DNA of 64,000 nucleotides from Elmis aenea (lineage: Eukaryota > Arthropoda > Insecta > Coleoptera > Elmidae), in NCBI GenBank assembly GCA_947652605.1, contig OX393577.1, forward strand, positions 32,987,466-33,051,465, read 5' to 3'. Below, piece after piece: positions 24,959 to 38,600 of this stretch. Under the pieces are notes generated by a model, which saw nothing but the letters and a program-made list of their open reading frames with translations, searched no databases and was not told the origin of the DNA. Both the position numbers and the translations under genes were made by a program. How positions within the stretch are numbered: position 1 is the first letter of the stretch; each line of letters starts with the position of its first letter.

Positions 24959-25900
24959 GCAGAAGGAGACACATTTTATTTTATTTAAGTAGTTAAACAT
25001 AGTAGTACCTACTATGAATATAATCATTGGTGTTTTGATACAATTAGTTATAAAAACATTTGACCTGATCCATATTCAATTTTTACATTTAGAAAAAAAA
25101 TCTAAAGGTTATTCAACATGTTTTTTTAAAATCAGAGCTGCCCAACTAACTTATAAATACAGTTTCCGTTGTATTAAAAAAAAAATGCCCTGTAATAATT
25201 TGTCACTTTATAACATTGATAAATAGAACCCGTTTTTTGATCAGTTTTCAGAATAACATTGTTATATATCTTATGACCCAATTATATTTACATTTTGATT
25301 AATGAACTGTTGATAATTAAACAGCGGCCCTAACTTATATTTTAAAAAAAGATTGTTATTGCTCACCTTTAATATTTTTTGTGAACAAAATTATTGTTAT
25401 GTACTATATGTAAATGTTGTTAATGCTTACATAGTAATATAATACTTCTTTTTACTAAATATGATATAATGCTCAAAAAGAAGTAAATTGTGAGAAATGT
25501 GCTCTAAAAAATATTCATGAGAAATATTTAGTTGTGATGAATTATGCAGACTTTTGTTAATTTTAATACAAATCTAGTTTATGTGTAATATGAATTTATC
25601 TTGTTTAAGTTATGTAGTTATTTGTTAAAAATATTTAATTAAGTTTATTTACGATAAACATTAAAGCCAAAGCACTAATATTTCAGTATTTACAAAAACT
25701 AAAATTAAACACAGATTTTAAACAATGCACACTATCCTGTATTTGTAAACCAAAAGTAGAGGTACTTTACTTGAATATGTATTGACATTTAAAGTCTATG
25801 TAGCAATAGTTTGTTATAATTTACTGTTATTTTGTATTTAGTAAAGTTTGTGTTGACGTTAAATAAATTTATGTTTCTGTAAGTTTTTGAATTTTATGCT
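24959..25900 (+). other. Probable 3' UTR of the coiled-coil gene
   Basis: Follows the TAA at 24956-24958. It is AT-rich and lacks bounded repeats, unlike its surroundings. AATAAA at 25862-25867 is a plausible polyadenylation signal; others upstream cannot be excluded. Confidence 0.45.
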
Positions 25901-27772
25901 GATGCCATGTTTAACATTACTTAACCTGTAAAGAACAAAAATATGTTAAAAAATATTTTTCCTTTCTTTGAATTGAAATAACCTGTCTTAAAATGATGTA
26001 TTTTTATGCCTGTGTATTTATTTTACGTGAAAAGTTGTTAAGTATTGTCAGGTGTTTAACCCATGCACTGGTGGTCTTGTTGTGTTGTGGACTGGAGATA
26101 TTCATTTTTACTGAAATATTTTTCAATCAATTATGAAATTATATTTAATAAAAAAGACTACAAAATATGAAGCTATTGAACTTGTTGCGTATGAACAGAA
26201 ATCAGTCCAAACTCTCAAAGGACCATTAATTGAATTCAAGTACAAACGAAAGGGTTGGGTTTACTTACCACTTAGATGCACATACACACAGTACATGGGC
26301 AATTTTTCAACTGTTCTTCGTGCCTGAAGAGAGCCTTTTCTGACGGGCATGCATGACAGCTATGAAACCAACCAAAAAGGCACGACAAAAAGCAAAATTT
26401 AAAAATGAAACAAAATGCACATTTAACCCAACGAACGATACCTAACAGAACTAATATATCATATTATCCCTTGCACAAGTGAAACAATAAATTACCTGTC
26501 ATTTAAAATAAAAATAATAAAATAATTGAGATAGTAAATAATTTCTTAGGTGACCAAAAACAACATGCAAGGAATTAATAGAGTACATCTTTTCTATAAC
26601 CAATGAGTTAAATGACTATTACTGGATAACCTGAATGCATAGCACAAGGGTCTTTCCACACAGTAAGCAAAAAGTACAGTTTCTAGAAATTACCAAAGTA
26701 GACTCACATCAAAATTGACAATTAATAGCCCAAAGGCTGATAAAATCCTATAATATTATGTAATCATAGAAATAAGGGTGACCACCCTTCCTACTTTGGG
26801 AGGACATGTCCTACAATTAAACCTTTTGTCCTCTGTCCTACCTCTCCAAGAAAAAAAAACTTAAATGTCCCACTATATTTTTCCAATATAAATAAAAACA
26901 TAAGAACTTATTTCATTCAATAAAAATTGTTGGGCACAAATTCAAATGTTTTATTAAACTTCAAAGCTCCTACTGTTCAAATGTTTCTTCTACAATATGT
27001 CAGACTTGCGATTGACAACTTTTTTTTTAATTACATGGTATACTTTTTTTTATTGATTCTGATAGAGAATTAAATTCTTAATATAAGCCTGTGTTGCTTT
27101 TTGAGAAAAGTGAGTTTTATTTATTTTGTACAAAATCGTATTTAACTAAACAAAACACGATCGCTGTAGTAATTGACAGTTTAAAACTTGTCTTTACTCT
27201 ATTATTTTGTGAGCATTAAATTGAAAATGGACCTTCTGTCAATTTGCTTCTGAGTGTGTTTTTAAGGTGTTGCAATTTGATGCTCACAAAATAATGATTT
27301 TTCATCGAAAAGTAATAAAAAACACAAATTAGACATTATAAAATGTCAATTACTACAGTAATCATGTATTATTTAGTCGAATACAATTTTGTGAAAATAA
27401 TAAATAACTTTTAAACAAAGTTTTCTTTATATTTTATCAAACATTTTTTTTATACAATAAGTTATGTTTTCATTCCAAGAAATAATAAAAATGATAATTA
27501 TGAATAAACGTCACGTCAAAGTGACATCAGGCTGGGCAGTTGTCATAGCATAATTCCAAGGCAGTAGATTTTTGTCAAAGCGCGTTTTGTAATTTGCTTA
27601 ATTTTCAGTTATTGGAAAACTAAAGTTTAATATTGATTACATTTATGGATGCAGAATTTTTTTCTCTACAGAAACTTAAATGTACTTTTTTCTAAAATAA
27701 TTAGGGGAGATAATATACGACTTTTAAAATTTTACCATTGAAATTGTTATGTTGCGTGATCTAAGTCTGCAC
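25901..27772. other. Intergenic, convergent gene ends
   Basis: Separates the 3' ends of the coiled-coil gene and IARS2. It holds dispersed repeat fragments (26620-26720 resembles 6060-6140) and a degenerate end GGGTGACCACCC near 26766. No exon is recognised; the 26133-26327 frame has no family features. Confidence 0.5.
27110..27415. repeat. Degenerate foldback repeat
   Basis: The arm GTAGTAATTGACA with TATTATTTTGTGAGCAT (27165-27220) is mirrored by ATGCTCACAAAATAAT with TGTCAATTACTACAG (27280-27360). Identity is moderate and no termini or target duplication are clear. Confidence 0.6.
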
Positions 27773-28927
27773 TAGTGATTGCAATACCGGTATACCGTGC
27801 CATTTTACAATACCGAAATACCGTCTCATTTGATGGTCTAATACCGGTATTCGGTATTAATATTATATTTTTTAAATTCGATTTTTATTATTTTATAATT
27901 GCAGTCTGCCATAAATAAAAAAATAGCAATAAATGCAAAACACAAAATTGAGCTACAAAATGATGTATTTAAGTTAATTAAAAGAGAGATGATATTATTA
28001 GAAGACGAAAGAATATTGCAACATGGAATATTTGTTGTTATTTCAAAGGCTACTATTAAAAAATGTTGCAATTTCTCTTAACTTTATCAAAAATTCTTAA
28101 TAACTCGAAAATTATTGCAGATAGGTATAGGAAACACTAATATAGATTGATGTAGAATTTACTTTTGAATTAGAAAACGAAAAAAAATTTGGGCATTGTA
28201 TTTGAAAAAAAACGAGTTTTATTGGTCTGAAATTGTATTAAAAGAAAATTAAATTTTGGACACCCTGTAAGTAATGCATCGATTGCAAAAATTCTTCTAT
28301 GCATAGTCTAAATTTAAGCGTTTTTTTCTTTAAAAATGGCGGCGATAGATAATATTAAGCATTACGATGAAAATCAAAAAATTTCAAAAAAGTCCAAAAA
28401 TCTAAAAACTACTGCACTTAGGTATAGGGTATGCTATTAATAGTCCCTCTAAAATAACGTGTTAAATCCAAAAATGCAATAAAAAATAGACCATTGCATT
28501 TGAAATAAGAAAGTAGACGTCAAGTTCCGGTATTTCCGGAAGGGTCGCCATCTTGAAAATATGTTCATTAAACAGCTCAGATGCCATTATGGTCATAACC
28601 AAAATTTCAGAGCAATACCCTTTTTCATTCTTCATATATTTTTAATGCCCGGTCCCAATCAATTAGGTACCCTGTATATCTTCAGTTTTTTGTGTCCATA
28701 TTTTTTTACAGATTATGTAATTTTTTAAGTTTCTTCATTTTATGTAAATTTGTGTTTTGACATTATACTTGCTATATGTACATATGTGTAAAATGCATAT
28801 ATTGTATTTTCAAAATTAATACTTTTTTTAAAAAAGCAATACCGGTATTAATACCGGTATACCGGTATTACTTGCGAATAAATACCGAATACCGGTATTG
28901 AATTTTGGTCCGGTATTGCAATCACTA
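27773..28927. mobile_element. hAT element with a nested MITE
   Basis: Termini TAGTGATTGCAATACCGG and CCGGTATTGCAATCACTA. The perfect 8-bp duplication GTCTGCAC lies at 27765-27772 and 28928-28935. Its target was itself an element end (CTAAGTCTGCACCCTGTAG), very like 49429-49448. The interior includes 28080-28680, a reverse-orientation copy of the repeat at 16884-17400. No transposase domain was identified. Confidence 0.88.
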
Positions 28928-28939
28928 GTCTGCACCCTG

Positions 28940-29505
28940 TAGAATATACTATTATAACTCGTCTATTCTCATTTTTCACTTAGTGAATTTATTATGATGA
29001 CAAGTAGATACATATGGATCACAGAACATAATATGGATACATAATAGCACAGAACATAACCAATTGAGCCATAATGGGTTTTCAAAATTTTTAGTTTGTT
29101 GATTGGTCATCATGGAAATGATATAAACGACCAGCCTACTTGATTTATAGTGGTTGTTGTGTAAAACACATTTTTTCAAATCAATAGTAGAATAAGAAGT
29201 AAAATACCACGTGTGATACATCAATGAATTCAGAAAAAAATCTATTTGATTATGTAAAAGGCAAAAATTTCATCTATTAAAAAAAATGAAGTGGTTGTCA
29301 TAAAACAAACCCGAATCGACCTAGGAAAAATTTATGATTACTATCTGATTCGGCTTAAAAAGTTGCTTAGACGGTGTTTTTACATATTTGAAATATTTTA
29401 TAATCCAAAGCTGTAAAGGCGATTTTAAAAAATCGTATTTTCCGGTACTCTAGCTATTATAATAAGCAAGATCCCGAACTTAAACTCGAATTTCAAACAC
29501 ACTGA
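28940..29505 (+). repeat. Partial copy of the 17640-18144 repeat
   Basis: Shares long stretches with 17640-18144, such as TTGAAATATTTTATAATCCA and AATAAGCAAGATCCC. The right end has decayed from CACCCTGTATA to CACACTGAATA. Non-coding. Confidence 0.7.
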
Positions 29506-29683
29506 ATACAAATAATTTTTTATTTATATCATCTACTTTCAAAATTTTAACCATATGCAGCATTTCGAAAATTCATTTTAATTCAGCATTCATAGAACTT
29601 ATAAGTATCAACACAAAATTAGAATCATTAATTAAAATCAATAACAACACACTTATAACATTTATTAAAACATTACTACATAA

Positions 29684-32600
29684 TTAACTAGCAACAAAAG
29701 CTTTTTTTGAATTATTTTCAAAAACAGATTTACATCTTTCACAAAGTTCATGTTTAATAGTGGATGAAGTCCTTCTGCATCGATCACACATAAATAAATG
29801 ACTTTCCTTTAGACTAATTAAATATTTACTGTTGCCAGATAAAACACTTTCTTCTAACGTAACATCCGCTACTTGAAGAACATTGGCTATCTCACTACAT
29901 AAAATGTTAACGTCACTCTGTGAACCCTAAAAACAATTAATGTAATGTAGCATATAATATTAATAATGTGTTCAACAGACCGTGACAAAGGAACTAAAGG
30001 TGATTAGGGAAAAAGCGTTTTCTAGGGCCTTTCATTCATTGTATGAGCAATAAAAACGGTGTTCAGAAGCAGGCAAGAATTATATTAAATTAAATAATGA
30101 TAGATATTAATAAATATTGATCTTCAGTGTGTTTTTTATTGTCACAGTCCGAAGGAAATTTAATTGTCACACTGTGTATTTACTTCGTTATAGTTGTTAA
30201 TACAGGCTGTTCAAACATTTTTTCTTATCATTTGTTTTTTTCTAAAGCAGTACCAAAAAAAAAGGAATTTAAAAAAAGACAAATGTAAAAAATATTAAGT
30301 GATCATTATTTGAATTGTTTTTATTTATAAATATTAATCATGAATAAATTAACAGAAAGTAGCAATTGTTTTAAGATTTTTAAAGTGAGCCTGTTTTAAA
30401 ATGTTATTAAATTTCATTTAAACTTTTCTTGACGTACTACATTGTTTTAACTCAAGGATGCACAGACCGCAGGTCGCTTGCTGTTCTCCGTTAGTTTGTT
30501 TTCGGCCTGCTTCACCATGAGTTAATTCAATAATTCACATGATTTTTTAATCACCTACATTAAATTATCAGGCAACTATCAAATTAAAAATTGTTTATTT
30601 AGTTTTAGTTTTTTTATTTGTAAGATATGGTTAATAAACACGATATTTGGTACATAAATCTCATGATTTGTTTTGGCGGCCCTCCCATAAAGCCTATGTG
30701 GCACCTGGTCTTAACAAGTTTGTGCATCCCTGTTTTAACTGCATAAAAAACATTTTAAGTTATGTGCATACTTACCATAAACTCATCGTAGATTGTTTTT
30801 GTTGTTTTAATGTGAACATGAAGGTGGAGAGAACTAGAGCCTATTGCTTTATTTATATCTTTCTTTATATTTAATACTATATCTTCAACTAACTGACAAA
30901 TTGTCTCATTATGCCATGTATTTGGTACAGGTACGGGTGAATTGAAAAAATATGTTCCTTTTTTTTTCAGGGGTAAATACATGTACAATTCTTCAGCCAA
31001 ATGTGGTATAATTGGAGCCACCGCTCTAGTTACCACTGTAAATATCTGTAGCAATACAAATTGTGCTGCCTTACGATTTAGGTTTTCAGGGAGTTCGCAA
31101 TATAATCGATCTTTAATTGCCATATAATAAACGGATGAAACAGAATTTGTTAGCAAATTAACTGAAGCCATCGCAATTTTGTGAAACAGGTAATTTTCTG
31201 AATATTCTCTTGTCTGCAACAAAATCGACTTTATTATTTTTATTCATAATGATTTCAAAATATCATGCCAATCATGTAACTCAGTGAAAATAAAAGTTTT
31301 TAGAAATAAATTTTAAAAGGTGCATAAAAACACTTGATTTTTGTACAACATTGAGCCAAACACAACAAAGTTTTGTTTACGTTTTAAGATGCAAGTTTTA
31401 AAAAAGATTTCTTGAATAACATTTGCTCTACATTGGTGTTTTTCAATCTCGATGCATTCACGAACGACTAATAATACCTTGTTTATTAATCAATCCTTAA
31501 ATTAACGAATATGATTAATAATTTGACAGCCCTTCAAATTCCGTATTACATGATATAAACCAATAGATATAATATTCACAACTTCTTATCGGGGCAGATG
31601 GTCAATAAATTTTGGCACTTAAAGAAAATTCTTCTTTATTTCCTAATATTTCAGATGTACTTTATTTTATCCTTCATCAGAAATACTATAGACATACATA
31701 TACAGGGTTCTCGTTTTTCAAGGGCCACTATGGGGATCTCGTAAACGGTAAGAGTTACGACTTCAGTTAAATTAGGGCAAAGTTGTATATTCAGGTGCTT
31801 AATTATTTGACGCAAACAGAACTTATCTAGCTTTTTTAGTTTTTGAGATATAGGGGAAAAAGTAAAAAAGTAGATTTTTGTTTTTTTGCCCGTAACTTTT
31901 TCATTTGATGTCGAATTTAATTTCTGTAAAAACTTTTTCATGGCCACTTTTTGCAATGAATCAGAATCCCCAATTATATTTTCCGTGCGACGTTTCGTCT
32001 TTTTAAATACCATCATCAGGTCAATTTTTTCTTATGGACGCTATATCTTATTTTAACGCCAATTTGTAGAGCATTTTTTCTGAATTCGATTACGTATAAC
32101 ACTTGGGGCTTTTTTGAAACAATTGTTGTTAAAAATGGCAAAAACAAATATTTTATTTAAAACAAATCCTAATCGACATGGTAAATAATTGTCTTTGTCT
32201 CTTTTTCCTAGGAAGCACGGAAGTAAACCGCATGAAATTACTATTAAAGGGATTTAATTAAAAAAATAGGTATTAATAAATATGTTGGGAATGCATTAAC
32301 ATTGTTCACTTATTAGCAAATATTTTTAGAATATTTTCTTTGGTTAAGTAATAAATTTCTCTAAAATGTGTATTTAATCCTTATTTGGCATACAATTATT
32401 TGTAACAAAAAAAAAACAGTTATGCCTTTTATCTGCGTTAATGACTTCTAATAAGAAAAAAGCGTAAACCTAAACAGATTTCTGGACGTTTTTTGTAAAC
32501 TATGAACACTTGTATTATTTGATTACGAAAATTTTGTTACAAATAACTGTATGTTAAATAAGGATTAAATACACATTTTAGAGAAATGTATTACTAAACC

Positions 32601-35600
32601 AAAGAAAATTTTCTAAAAATATTTGCTAATAAGTGAACAATGTTAATGCATTCCTAACATATTTATTATTACCGATTTTTTTAATAAAATCCCTTTAATA
32701 GTAATTTCATGCGGTTTACTTACGTGCTTGCTAGGAAAAAAGGACAAAGACAATTATTTACCATGGCGATTTGGATTTGTTTTAAATAAAATATTTGTTT
32801 TTGCCATTTTTAACAACAATTGTTTCAAAAAAGTCCCAAGTGTTATACATTGTCGAATTCAGAAAAAAATGCTCTACAAATTGGCATTAAGATCAGATAT
32901 AGCGTCCATAAGAAAAAATTGACCTGATGATGGTATTTAAAAAAACGAAACGTCGCACGGAAAATATAATTGGGGATTCTGATTCATTGCAAAAAGTGGC
33001 CATGAAAAAGTTTTTACAGAAATTAAATTCGACATCAAATGAAAAAGTTACGGGCAAAAAAACAAAAATCTATTTTTTTACTTTTTCCCCTATATCTCAA
33101 AAACTAAAAAAGCTAGATAAGTTCTGTTTGCGTCAAATAATTAAGCACCTGAATATACAACTTTGCCCTAATTTAACCGAAGTCGTAACTCTTACCGTTT
33201 ACGAGATCCCCATAGTGGCCCTCGAAAAACGAGAACCCTGTATAAGTAAAAATTGTTTCATAAAACTACATTTCTAATACTACTTACATAAACGAACGAA
33301 TATGCTCGGTAAACCACTAATTATCATACCTGAAATTTTTTTCTCTATATAGATATTGTGGTCAAATCATACAATATCGTAGCTATATCTAAGCAGTTTT
33401 ATCTTTTAATTTTGGGTTAATCCCTATCTGTTCTAAATGTAAAAAAGTGGTTGTAAATTTTAATGTGTTATCTTTTTAAAAATTTAAACGTCGTAATAAT
33501 GTGATTTTGTTTAAAAATGTTCATGAACTTTTAAATAATTTTTTTTTTCAGGTATGATAATTAGTGGTTTACCGAGCATACTCGTTTATGTAAGTAGTAT
33601 TAGAAATGTAGTTTTATAAAACAATTTTCACTTATATATGTATGTCTATAGTACCTCTGATGAAGGATAAAATCAAGTATATCTGAAATATTAGGAAATA
33701 AAGAAGGGTTTTCTTTAATTGCCAAAATTTATTGACCATCTGTCCCGAGAAGAAGTTGTGTATATTACATGACATATAGTTAAATTAAATCATGTGCCAA
33801 ATTGTTTGAAAAAAAACTACCTTAGATCAATTAGAGCCGCATGAAAAGTTGGAACATTCAAATATGGAATGTTCAAATCTGAAATCTGGTGAATTGCTAG
33901 ACGTCGTACCATGCAATATGATAATATTTTAATAATTTTCACTAAATCATGTATTGTTGCTCGTTATTAATTAGGATAAACATCAGCAATTACTTAAACT
34001 TATCACAATTAAATTAGTTCATTGTTTATTAAACCGTAAACACAAATTTCGAGGTGCATCATCATCTACTATAAAATTCAGAGATACAATTCACTGACTC
34101 TTCGTTAATGTTTCTAAGTAATTCACTAGAAGCCTTAAAAATATATTAAAGTGCATACTTATATTACTTCTGCAGATGTGAAATGATACAATGTTTTCTT
34201 AAATATAATAAATCACATTAGCGCCTTGAGAAGTAAGGTTACCTATATAAATTATCAGCATGCACCGTAATTATTAAATTCAGGAATTACATTTAAAGTA
34301 AAACTGCAATGCAGTATAACAAAATACAATTTTGAATGGCTAGCTACAAAAGATGGGTAGTTTTAAAAAGTAATAAATTAATAACGATATTTCATGACAT
34401 ATAACACTGAAGGTATATTAGATTTGCTTAAAAAATTTCAATGCAGTTATACAAACCTCTTTTTGAAACATCCACAGTAGATGTAATAAATATTTATCTA
34501 TAAACAATAACGAGCTGTAGTCAGGTATTTCACTCTGATAATCATAAAGTGCTCCTAAGGCAAACCTAAGAACACTTCTTATTTTTTGGACTTCATCAGC
34601 ACTTGCTTGTAATACATTTTTACTAACATGAGCTATAGAATCTTTGTTGGCATGACAAACAACCCACCATCTGAAACAGTTGCATTAAATTTACAAATAC
34701 AAAAATATTTGTGAGTAATTTATGTACGATTCCGTTAATATTTAAAACCACATAGTCTGCATAAACTGCATAACAAGATAAAAAAAACTTTGATTATTCA
34801 TTACAAGAATGAGATAGACAAAAAATTATAATAAAATTTAATACATTTTATTTGTTATTATTAAATATATAAATTTTAATTCAGGGTATGTATTATAATT
34901 TCAATAAATTAATATTGTAATAAAGCTTTAACAATAATGATATATTACTGAGATATGTTTTTAAATTAGTTTAAAAAAGAAATTCCACATTCAGATGTTT
35001 ATTGCTGCTGTTTTCTTATTGCCAATTTTAAAGGGCAAGTGAGATGTAATAAGGCAACGGTTTATATCAATTTAATGAAAGAAAGTTTTCTTATTTTTTT
35101 AAAATTTTGATAAAATTGTTTGCTATGCTGATGGTGCTTGGAAATATCTACACATTCTCAGTATAATTAAAATAAACAGTTGTAACCAGGGCTGTGGAGT
35201 CGGAGTTTAGGAGCAATTTCTAGTCCAAATGTTCTGACTCCCAACTCCATGTTTAATTATAGAAATAAAAACTGTTTTTTGGAGTATAAATTTTGACACA
35301 TTATTTTATTACTCAAATTTTGAATCACCTCATATATATATATTTTTTTTTATTACACACGCTATAAAATGTCTTAGTATTTAATTTTGTCGGAGTCGAA
35401 GTCGAACTACTAAAATTATCAGGAGTCGGAGTCAAATTTTTTTTTACCGACTCTGCAACCGTGGTTGTAACACAGGTAATAGAACAAACAGTTAAAATAA
35501 AGATGTAAAGATGTGTTATATTTACTAAGCTAACCTAAAATTTTCCTAACACCATCTTTAAAATGAAAAATAAATATTCTGCGAAATACTTACTGTTATC

Positions 35601-38600
35601 AGCATAAATACAATAATTCACAGTAATAAAATACTACAGCACAGAAAATCTGTCTAAATACATTACAAATTTGAAATGGTAAAATTGCATAATTACCTCA
35701 ACGTATCAATTCCGTACGGTTTATTTCCTTTACTACCCATTATAATTTCTTGAGGATTTACCACATTGCCCAATGATTTCGACATCTTTAAACCATTTTC
35801 ATCAACTGCAAATCCATGAACGTATATGACTTTATAAGGAGCTTTATCTCGTAGTGCTACAGATGTCATTAATGACGACTGAAACCATCCAGTAAACTGA
35901 TCTACACCTTCCAGATATAAATCTGCAACTTTTTCTCCTTCTAATACATTTAACCATGACAATCCACTATCAAACCATATGTCAAATATGTCCTTAAAAG
36001 CATAAAACACTAATAATATAAGATTTGCGATGGCACAGAAAAACAAATTTCTTACCCTTCCTTGTATTATTTCATCAAATGTGAGCCCCAATTTTTCAAG
36101 AACACTTTGAGGCACTAATAATTTCTCTAAATCCGAATTCCACCAAAAATCTGGACCATATTTGTCAATTAATTTGCAATAATGATCAATTATTTCACTA
36201 AAACAAAACCATTGTACAAGTATTATAACACTTTTTTCTAATACATTGATAGCAGCAGTCATACTAATGGTTTATTAACAGATATCAATTTATTGACAGT
36301 TACCAATGATATTTTTAAAACTGAAATTATAACCACATGTTTTAAACGGGTACATACATACAGTATATTGAAATAATTAGGAGTACTATTTTACGTTGTA
36401 ACAAAAGAAATAATATAAATTTCTATCATATTTATACACCTACTTATTTATTATCGGAATTCCTGTAGATTTGTTATAAAAAACAGGTATCGGCACACCC
36501 CATGATCTCTGCCTAGATATACACCAATAGGGTCGTTTTCTTATCTGATCAATTAGATTACGCTTATATATTTCACTATTTAGTTTTGGTATGATTTCTA
36601 AATTTTCAGCCAACTCCTAGAAAGGTGTCAAATAAATTATTTTTAAATTCAAGCTCTCTTACCTAGTCATAGTAAATTTCCAATATATTAAATGTATAAT
36701 TTTGTCTTTTATTATTACTTACGGCATAAGAATATTCAAAACAGTAAATGTAAATTTGTTATTAGTTTTGCTGTTTGTTTTAATATGCAATTTTTATATT
36801 CTTTTATAATGACTTTGGGCAATAACGAATAACACCGCACTTAAGGATTCTCCTTTTTGCAAATTATTGTTAGGATTGAATTAATTCACATATCAGGATA
36901 AACCTGTACAAATAACTTACTATAGCTCTATTTTTAAGAGCGTCGGTATCGATAAACCATTGTTCACTTGCTCTTAGTATAACTGGTTGTTTGGTTCTCC
37001 AATCATATGGATAACTATGTATGTAATCATGAGTGTGAAGTACTGCATCTTTAATAAGATTTAAAACCATATTTGTTCCCTCTGATAATACAGATAAATT
37101 GACTAGTTCTGGACCTGCTTCTGTTGTGTAAGACCCTGATTCATCCACTAAGCATCGCTAAAAAAGAAAAAACTATGTAGTCATCATAGTCAACCTTGGC
37201 AACCAAATTAAGAAGAAATAGGTAAAAATAAAATTTCTAGCAAAAATGTTAGCTGTTTTGTCAAATATCTTCCCGGTAATGCTTATTTCTAGGATCAAAC
37301 AAGGTGCATTTATTACTAAAGTAAATAAGGTGCAACAATAAAAAAAACTAAGTAATATACAGAAGTTTTTTGCTTCAAACTAATTTTATTTTGCTAAACA
37401 TATACTAAAAAAAAAACTACATCACATAAAATTTAGCTATTAAGGAGCGTATTTTAAACAAGATATTGTTTTGTTTAAAAATTTCATGGCTTGCGTGATA
37501 TAACGAAAAAACCGAAATCGATTAAAATTTTTAAACTCAAATATCTCGGCTATCGTTGCTAATATACAAAAACGCCAAAGGAAAAAAATCTTGTATATTT
37601 TGTTTGCCATAATATGGTGATACTCAAACTTTTCTTTATAAATTACTCTGTGAAGTTTTTAATAAAACAACTTTTTTAAATGGCAGTCTTAGGCAATGAC
37701 TTAGATACAAAGACTATTTTTTTCTCTTTACAACGATATAATATTTTATAGGTTTATTTACAAAAATAAGCGAAATAACTAAAAAAATTGCAAAATCTAA
37801 GAGAAAAATCAGCGTTGTCATGGAAAAAACAATAAGCGACTTCAATTGTTTATTTCTTCAAGTTTTCTAATTCCCTAAAGAATATTGATTCACAAAAATA
37901 TTTGCATTTTATCTACTGGTATAGGTGTCAAAACATGGGATGGTTTTCTTGGCTGTTGTTCTGCGTTGCGATTAGATTTGGTAACTAGCGAATTTACCAA
38001 GTCATTGTCAAAAATATTTACAAAAGTATACAAAGTAACACTGCTACTGGTACTGGATAGGATACAATACCCTTCTTACTCTTGTGCCGAGCGTTATCGC
38101 TATATAAAAAGCCACAGATACATGATTTTTATTTGTGAGTCAACAGACAAAAAATAAAATAAACTATTCAGACCTAAAATATTTGAAATGAAGAATGAAA
38201 CATCAAACTAATGTTGCCCAAGAAGTAAACGGACTCGAAACATTGGAATTAAAATGTCGAACGTGATGTACACAGAGCTGTTACATTTGATAGAACAGAA
38301 AACGGTGGTGCCCGTGACATTGACAGAGCTGCGCAATTCTGCAAGTGTATAGTGCCAGAGTATACGTCACGGACCTGTTGCATCAAGCGGTTAAGCCATG
38401 AGGAATTGTATTAAAATCCCAGAGCATTTAAGATAGTCAGTACAGCCTGTAAATACATATTACAGTCAACCCTTGACATTCGCTTTTTTTTCTCGTTTTA
38501 TTCTTTCGTCTCATGTTTGTGTTATAAAATTCGTGCGTTATACATGCTGACAAAACTAAACTTATGATTATAGTTATTAGCAGATTTTCCACATTCACGG

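Noticed and set aside
26133..26327. 64-codon frame between the convergent genes
   Set aside because: No recognisable domain, no promoter or splice context; likely chance.
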